From contig CAVQHI010000002.1 in assembly GCA_963712305.1 (NCBI GenBank), positions 186,001 to 250,000 on the forward strand: DNA of 64,000 nt. The letters run 5' to 3'. The notes beneath the pieces were generated by a model. That model was not told the DNA's origin. It did no database searches and saw only the letters and a list, made by a program, of their open reading frames with translations. The translations under genes were made by a program, and so were the position numbers. Shown here in pieces: positions 60,774 to 64,000 of the stretch. This DNA is from DATFNI01 sp963712305 (GTDB taxonomy: Bacteria > Bacteroidota > Rhodothermia > Balneolales > DATFMH01). The stretch's first letter is position 1; each line of letters starts with the position of its first letter.

Positions 60774-61219
60774 ATCATAGGCCATCGGTTTTTTTAACCG
60801 CAGAACACACCATGAGTGTAAAGGCTCGCAGTTACTTTTTTTGTGTCTTATAGTCACGACATATCGGTGCTGTAGATATTCTGTTTCTTCCAGCGAAATC
60901 AAACTGAATTCAATTTTCAATGTCACATTTGACAAGAGTGTCTCGTCTTCTGATCAGATGGCAATTAAAAAAGAACGCGTATGCTACTGATCGGCGATAT
61001 TATCTTATGCGAAATAAGGGCAGACAAGACATAAGGGAATAGGGTTATGGGGCTATAAGGAGTTGCCGGTTGCGAATTGACTTCCCTCTTTCAATAAATT
61101 TTTAAGTTAGATATTCAGGAACCGGTAACATAACCTCCTGTATCCCCTTATTCCCTTTATTTCCTTTATTTCCCAATATCCAAGTACTACTATGAATTTT
61201 CGAATTGTATTTTACAAGT
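60774..61219. other. Intergenic region with a decayed regulator fragment
   Basis: 446 bp, no intact gene. A plus-strand fragment of a WYL-type regulator is listed separately. Around 61030-61175 are runs such as aagggaatagggttatggggctataagg and ccccttattccctttatttcc, partly complementary, that look like a small dispersed repeat. Confidence 0.5.
60920..61042 (+). pseudogene. Possible remnant of a YafY/WYL-type HTH regulator
   Basis: From ATG 60920 the frame reads MSHLTRVSRLLIRWQLKKNA and then YATDRR before ending after 40 codons. The start of YafY-like regulators is typically MSxLTRVSRLxxIxxQLQSKxxxTATD. The match of the first 11 residues and the ATD is suggestive but short, and the rest is degraded. 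Low-confidence call. Confidence 0.35.
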
Positions 61220-62086
61220 ATGGATAAATCAACCCGGGCTTTCGAACAGTTGCGGTCCAGGCTTTTTAGGCTTGCCTATGGCATGCTGGGAAGTACAGCT
61301 GATGCTGAAGACATCATCCAGGAAGCCTTTTTGAAGTGGACACGGGTCAATCACGACCAGGTGCAATCGGAATGGGCGTATCTATCGACGATTGTTTCCC
61401 GGTTATGTCTGGATGAGCTGCGGTCGGCAAGAAAAAGGCGCGAAGAATATGTAGGACCATGGCTGCCGGAACCATATGTGGAAACCTATAAAAAGACTCC
61501 TGAATATCAGGCTGAACGGTCAGAGGATTTGTCCATGGCACTAATGGTAATAATGGAAAGTCTCACGCCGGTACAGAGAGCTGTTTTTGTCCTTCATGAT
61601 ATTTTCGGATTCGATTTCAGGGAAATATCCGAACTCATTGGAAAAGAAGAATCGAACTGCCGAAAGATTGCACAACGTGCCCGCACCTATGTCGAATCAC
61701 AACGAACAGGGGAGAAGCCCGACGAACATGGGCAGGAGAAATTTCTTTCCTCTTTCATCAGGGCTGTGGAACAAGGGGAAGTAAACGAACTGAAGAGGCT
61801 GCTTGCTGAGGATGCCATCCTTTATTCTGATGGAGGCGGCAGAGTGACTGCTGCCCGCAAGCCAATCTATGGGAATGATAAAATCAGCCGTTTTCTTGTG
61901 AGTATTGCCGAGAAAGCAATGGGGCGAAGAAAGCTCGATGTTAAAATCGTAAATGGAAGGCTGGGACTGATCGCATGGCTGGAAGGAGAGCTCAATAGTG
62001 TTTGGGCATTCAATATCGACAAAGAGCAGATCCAGAATATATATATCGTACTCAACCCTGAAAAACTTGCCGGGGTCACGCACTAA
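61220..62086 (+). CDS. SigJ-like ECF sigma factor with SnoaL-like C-terminus
   Basis: 288 residues from ATG 61220 (a TTG at 61205 would add five residues). Region 2 RSRLFRLAYGMLGSTADAEDIIQEAFLKW and TIVSRLCLDELRSARKRRE, region 4 SLTPVQRAVFVLHDIFGFDFREISELIGKEESNCRKIAQRAR. A C-terminal SnoaL-like domain follows from about residue 180 (FIRAVEQGEVNELKRLLAEDAILYSDGGG). SigJ-type factors use this domain in place of a separate anti-sigma factor. Targets unknown. Convergent with the next gene. Confidence 0.88.
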   Translation: MDKSTRAFEQLRSRLFRLAYGMLGSTADAEDIIQEAFLKWTRVNHDQVQSEWAYLSTIVSRLCLDELRSARKRREEYVGPWLPEPYVETYKKTPEYQAERSEDLSMALMVIMESLTPVQRAVFVLHDIFGFDFREISELIGKEESNCRKIAQRARTYVESQRTGEKPDEHGQEKFLSSFIRAVEQGEVNELKRLLAEDAILYSDGGGRVTAARKPIYGNDKISRFLVSIAEKAMGRRKLDVKIVNGRLGLIAWLEGELNSVWAFNIDKEQIQNIYIVLNPEKLAGVTH

Positions 62087-62895
62087 ATGTCGTAGAACAC
62101 AGATATCAATCCCTGAAAGTTAAATTCACGCAACTGTGTTAAGGGTTCTCTGAAACCTAAGCCGAGCGTGATCGGGGAATCTTTGATATGTGTAACTTTT
62201 ACACCCTCCGTGATATACCACATATCCTTACAGGCATTGACACCATTTAGAATACATGTTCTTTGTGCTTCAAAAACTCCCTGCACATTATGAGTGACAT
62301 GATAAATGCCCGCAAATTGCAGGTCGAGTCCGTTTTGGACGTTTGTAGGATTTTGCTGTCCCGTTGGAATATCAAAAGTGGCGAAACCAATCCATTCCCA
62401 TCGGCGCCACATAAAACCCATATCGAAGAAAGGGTTTAAACCGAGAACATGGCTGCTTCCGATATCTTTGCCACTGCTTCCTGTGGGCAGGTCGAAACTG
62501 AATCCGTAGCCGAGTAGTATATGATGAGTTGCAAATGTATAATTGGCAAACTTGAGAGATAATTCCAGGTTATCCGTATGTGATATATTTGGTTGATGTG
62601 CGGGATTAACAAACTTATAAGGCAACCCTGCCGAAAAACTGAAAGCCGGTGTTATGGCATATTCCATCTCGTAATTAAGTCCATTTTGCGTGGCGCTGTT
62701 TTCCAGGTTGCTGAACGAATAATCCAATCGGGCATGGGTATCGGGGGATATGGATTCGGCATCAAGCGGATGGGAGAAATGAAGTTTGTAACGGCTGTTG
62801 TCCGTGATATTGGAGAGATATTGAGCGGAAACGGTAGAAAGAGGGAAAGCGGATAAAATAATTAGGAGTAATGAATTGAAAAGGTTGGTTCTCAT
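62083..62895 (-). CDS. Putative outer-membrane beta-barrel protein
   Basis: 270 residues: signal peptide 1-24 (LFNSLLLIILSAFPLSTVSAQ), then alternating strands with aromatic ends: YKLHFSHPLDAESISPDTHARLDYSFSN, AFSFSAGLPYKFVN, LELSLKFANYTFATHHILLGYGFSFDLPTGS, and a C-terminal strand LRE FNFQGLISVFYDI. This resembles proteins annotated as outer-membrane or transporter beta-barrel proteins (OmpA-like/DUF3187-like). No catalytic motif. Stop codons of this and the SigJ-like gene overlap by 4 bp in convergent orientation. Confidence 0.6.
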   Translation of the reverse strand: MRTNLFNSLLLIILSAFPLSTVSAQYLSNITDNSRYKLHFSHPLDAESISPDTHARLDYSFSNLENSATQNGLNYEMEYAITPAFSFSAGLPYKFVNPAHQPNISHTDNLELSLKFANYTFATHHILLGYGFSFDLPTGSSGKDIGSSHVLGLNPFFDMGFMWRRWEWIGFATFDIPTGQQNPTNVQNGLDLQFAGIYHVTHNVQGVFEAQRTCILNGVNACKDMWYITEGVKVTHIKDSPITLGLGFREPLTQLREFNFQGLISVFYDI

Positions 62896-63191
62896 TTTCT
62901 TTTAATGTCCTGTTCTGTTCTAATTCCTATTATTGAATAATACAAAGTTATATAAATAATATTTTTTACGTTATAAACCCTCCAAATTTTTACCATCAAA
63001 TAAATGAGCTGGCTGAATCACGTTAATTGTTAAACTTTTGGGTTGTTGAATAGGCTGAATAATGTTCTTGGAATATTGCGTATGAATGATATTTATTAGG
63101 CTATAAGCTTTAAAAGTATTAATCTGTTAGTAGTTTTGGATTAAATCCGACGCCATTCCGGATCGGATAACTTTTGACCAAGTGTAAAAAA

Positions 63192-64000
63192 ATGAATATG
63201 CAAAAAGACCTATGGCCGGGTCTTCCTCTTCAGGAATGGCAGGATACATATACAACACTGCATCTGTGGGCACAGGTCGTTGGTAAAATCAGGTTAACCC
63301 TGACACCCTGGACCAATCACTCCTGGCATGTCCCGTTATATGTAACTTCCCACGGGTTGACTACAACACTCATCCCCTATGGCAGTCGTGGATTTCAGAT
63401 AGATTTTGATTTTGTTGATCACAAGTTAAGAATAGAGACCTGCGAAGCGTCAAACCGAATCATCGATCTGAAACCTCAGTCCGTAGCCGATTTCTATCTG
63501 TCTGTAATGGATGCTTTGATGTCACTCGATCTGCCGGTTACGATCAACAAAAAGCCCAATGAAATTGTAGATCCGATCCCTTTTGACGCCGACACTGTGC
63601 ATCATTCTTATGACCCCGAATATGCCCATCGGTTCTGGAGAATCCTTGTACACACGGATCGAATCTTTAAACAGTTTCGTACGCGGTTCATTGGAAAATG
63701 CAGTCCGGTTCATTTTTTTTGGGGCAGCTTTGATCTGGCCGTTACTCGTTTTTCCGGAAGAACAGCACCGCCGCATCCCGGTGGTGTACCCAATCTGCCG
63801 GATTGGGTTACCCGTGATGCCTACTCGCATGAGGTTTATAGTTGTGGCTTTTGGCCTGGCGGCGGGGCAACTCCATTTCCGGTTTATTATGCCTATTCCT
63901 ACCCGGAACCGGCAGGTTTTCGTGATGCCTCCATAAAACCACTAAATGCTTTTTACAGTCCGGATTTTTCCGAGTTTATCCTTCCTTACGAAGATGTAAG
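63192..64000 (+). CDS. DUF5996 family protein, 3' end beyond window
   Basis: 269 codons are visible from ATG 63192 and remain open at the window end. Sequence LWPGLPLQEWQDTYTTLHLWAQVVGKIRLTLTPW then NHSWHVPLYVTSHGLTTTLIPYG, DFDFVDHKL, HHSYDPEYAHRFWRILV and FIGKCSPVHFFWGSFDLAVTRFSGR match DUF5996, a family of unknown function of roughly 300 residues. No signal peptide. The partial end lacks about 30-40 residues if of usual size. Confidence 0.82.
   Translation, partial: MNMQKDLWPGLPLQEWQDTYTTLHLWAQVVGKIRLTLTPWTNHSWHVPLYVTSHGLTTTLIPYGSRGFQIDFDFVDHKLRIETCEASNRIIDLKPQSVADFYLSVMDALMSLDLPVTINKKPNEIVDPIPFDADTVHHSYDPEYAHRFWRILVHTDRIFKQFRTRFIGKCSPVHFFWGSFDLAVTRFSGRTAPPHPGGVPNLPDWVTRDAYSHEVYSCGFWPGGGATPFPVYYAYSYPEPAGFRDASIKPLNAFYSPDFSEFILPYEDV

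Overview
The window looks like a chromosome segment from a flagellated, aerobic, Gram-negative member of the Bacteroidota/Rhodothermota/Balneolota assemblage. Balneolota-like is my best guess, and it is an inference. The reasons are: Bacteroidota-type TAnnTTTG promoter elements in at least two places, weak or missing Shine-Dalgarno sequences before many genes, signal-peptided outer-membrane beta-barrel proteins, LegC-type nonulosonic acid genes, and a flagellar-type (FliA) sigma factor at the left edge. Genes are tightly packed in operons, but the gaps between operons are full of small inverted-repeat elements and decayed genes.

Layout. 1-600: 3' end of a FliA-like sigma factor and a small hydrophilic ORF. 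0.6-2.7 kb: OmpR-type two-component pair. 2.7-5.2 kb: IS3 transposase remnant, an ECF sigma factor with an unusual membrane partner, and a clearly decayed VOC-family gene. 5.3-11.4 kb: single genes (SDR, MFS exporter, frameshifted lipoprotein, DoxX-like protein, lysine-2,3-aminomutase-family radical SAM enzyme, polysaccharide deacetylase). 11.6-26.05 kb: a 14-gene surface-glycan locus. It encodes synthesis and CMP-activation of a legionaminic-acid-like nonulosonic acid (LegC aminotransferase, NeuB and NeuC homologues, PtmE-like CBS-nucleotidyltransferase, NeuA/LegF-like cytidylyltransferase, two PtmA-like SDRs, Gfo/Idh oxidoreductase). It also holds a sugar N-formyltransferase, a pyruvyltransferase-family protein, a protein with bacterial sialyltransferase motifs, and two glycosyltransferases.

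26.2-32.98 kb: mutS2, a second HemD-like protein, CsbD, an Omp85-type beta-barrel protein, an AhpD-like protein and a GDSL hydrolase. 32.97-43.2 kb: a complete protoheme pathway in one direction, hemG-hemH-hemA-hemC-hemD-hemE-hemF-hemB-hemL, from glutamyl-tRNA to heme by the protoporphyrin route, followed by an MFS exporter. The ferrochelatase carries an unusual four-cysteine insert. 44.5-45.25 kb: a repeat-rich gap. 45.25-50.6 kb: DUF72 protein, hybrid histidine kinase and a CheB-CheR-PAS protein. 51.2-53.9 kb: aconitase with a good terminator. 54.5-64 kb: GH35 beta-galactosidase, HEAT-repeat protein, serine beta-lactamase-like hydrolase, SigJ-like ECF sigma factor, an outer-membrane protein, and a DUF5996 protein cut by the window end.

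The most promising material for new biology is the glycan locus. It pairs LegC/NeuB/NeuC chemistry with a formyltransferase and has no recognisable N-acetyltransferase, which suggests an N-formylated nonulosonic acid, with a motif-bearing candidate transferase in the same locus. The cysteine-rich ferrochelatase insert, an aminomutase with a changed substrate-binding position, and several families of palindromic or MITE-like repeats, some of which form the 3' ends of genes, are secondary leads. No tRNA, rRNA, CRISPR array or intact IS was seen.
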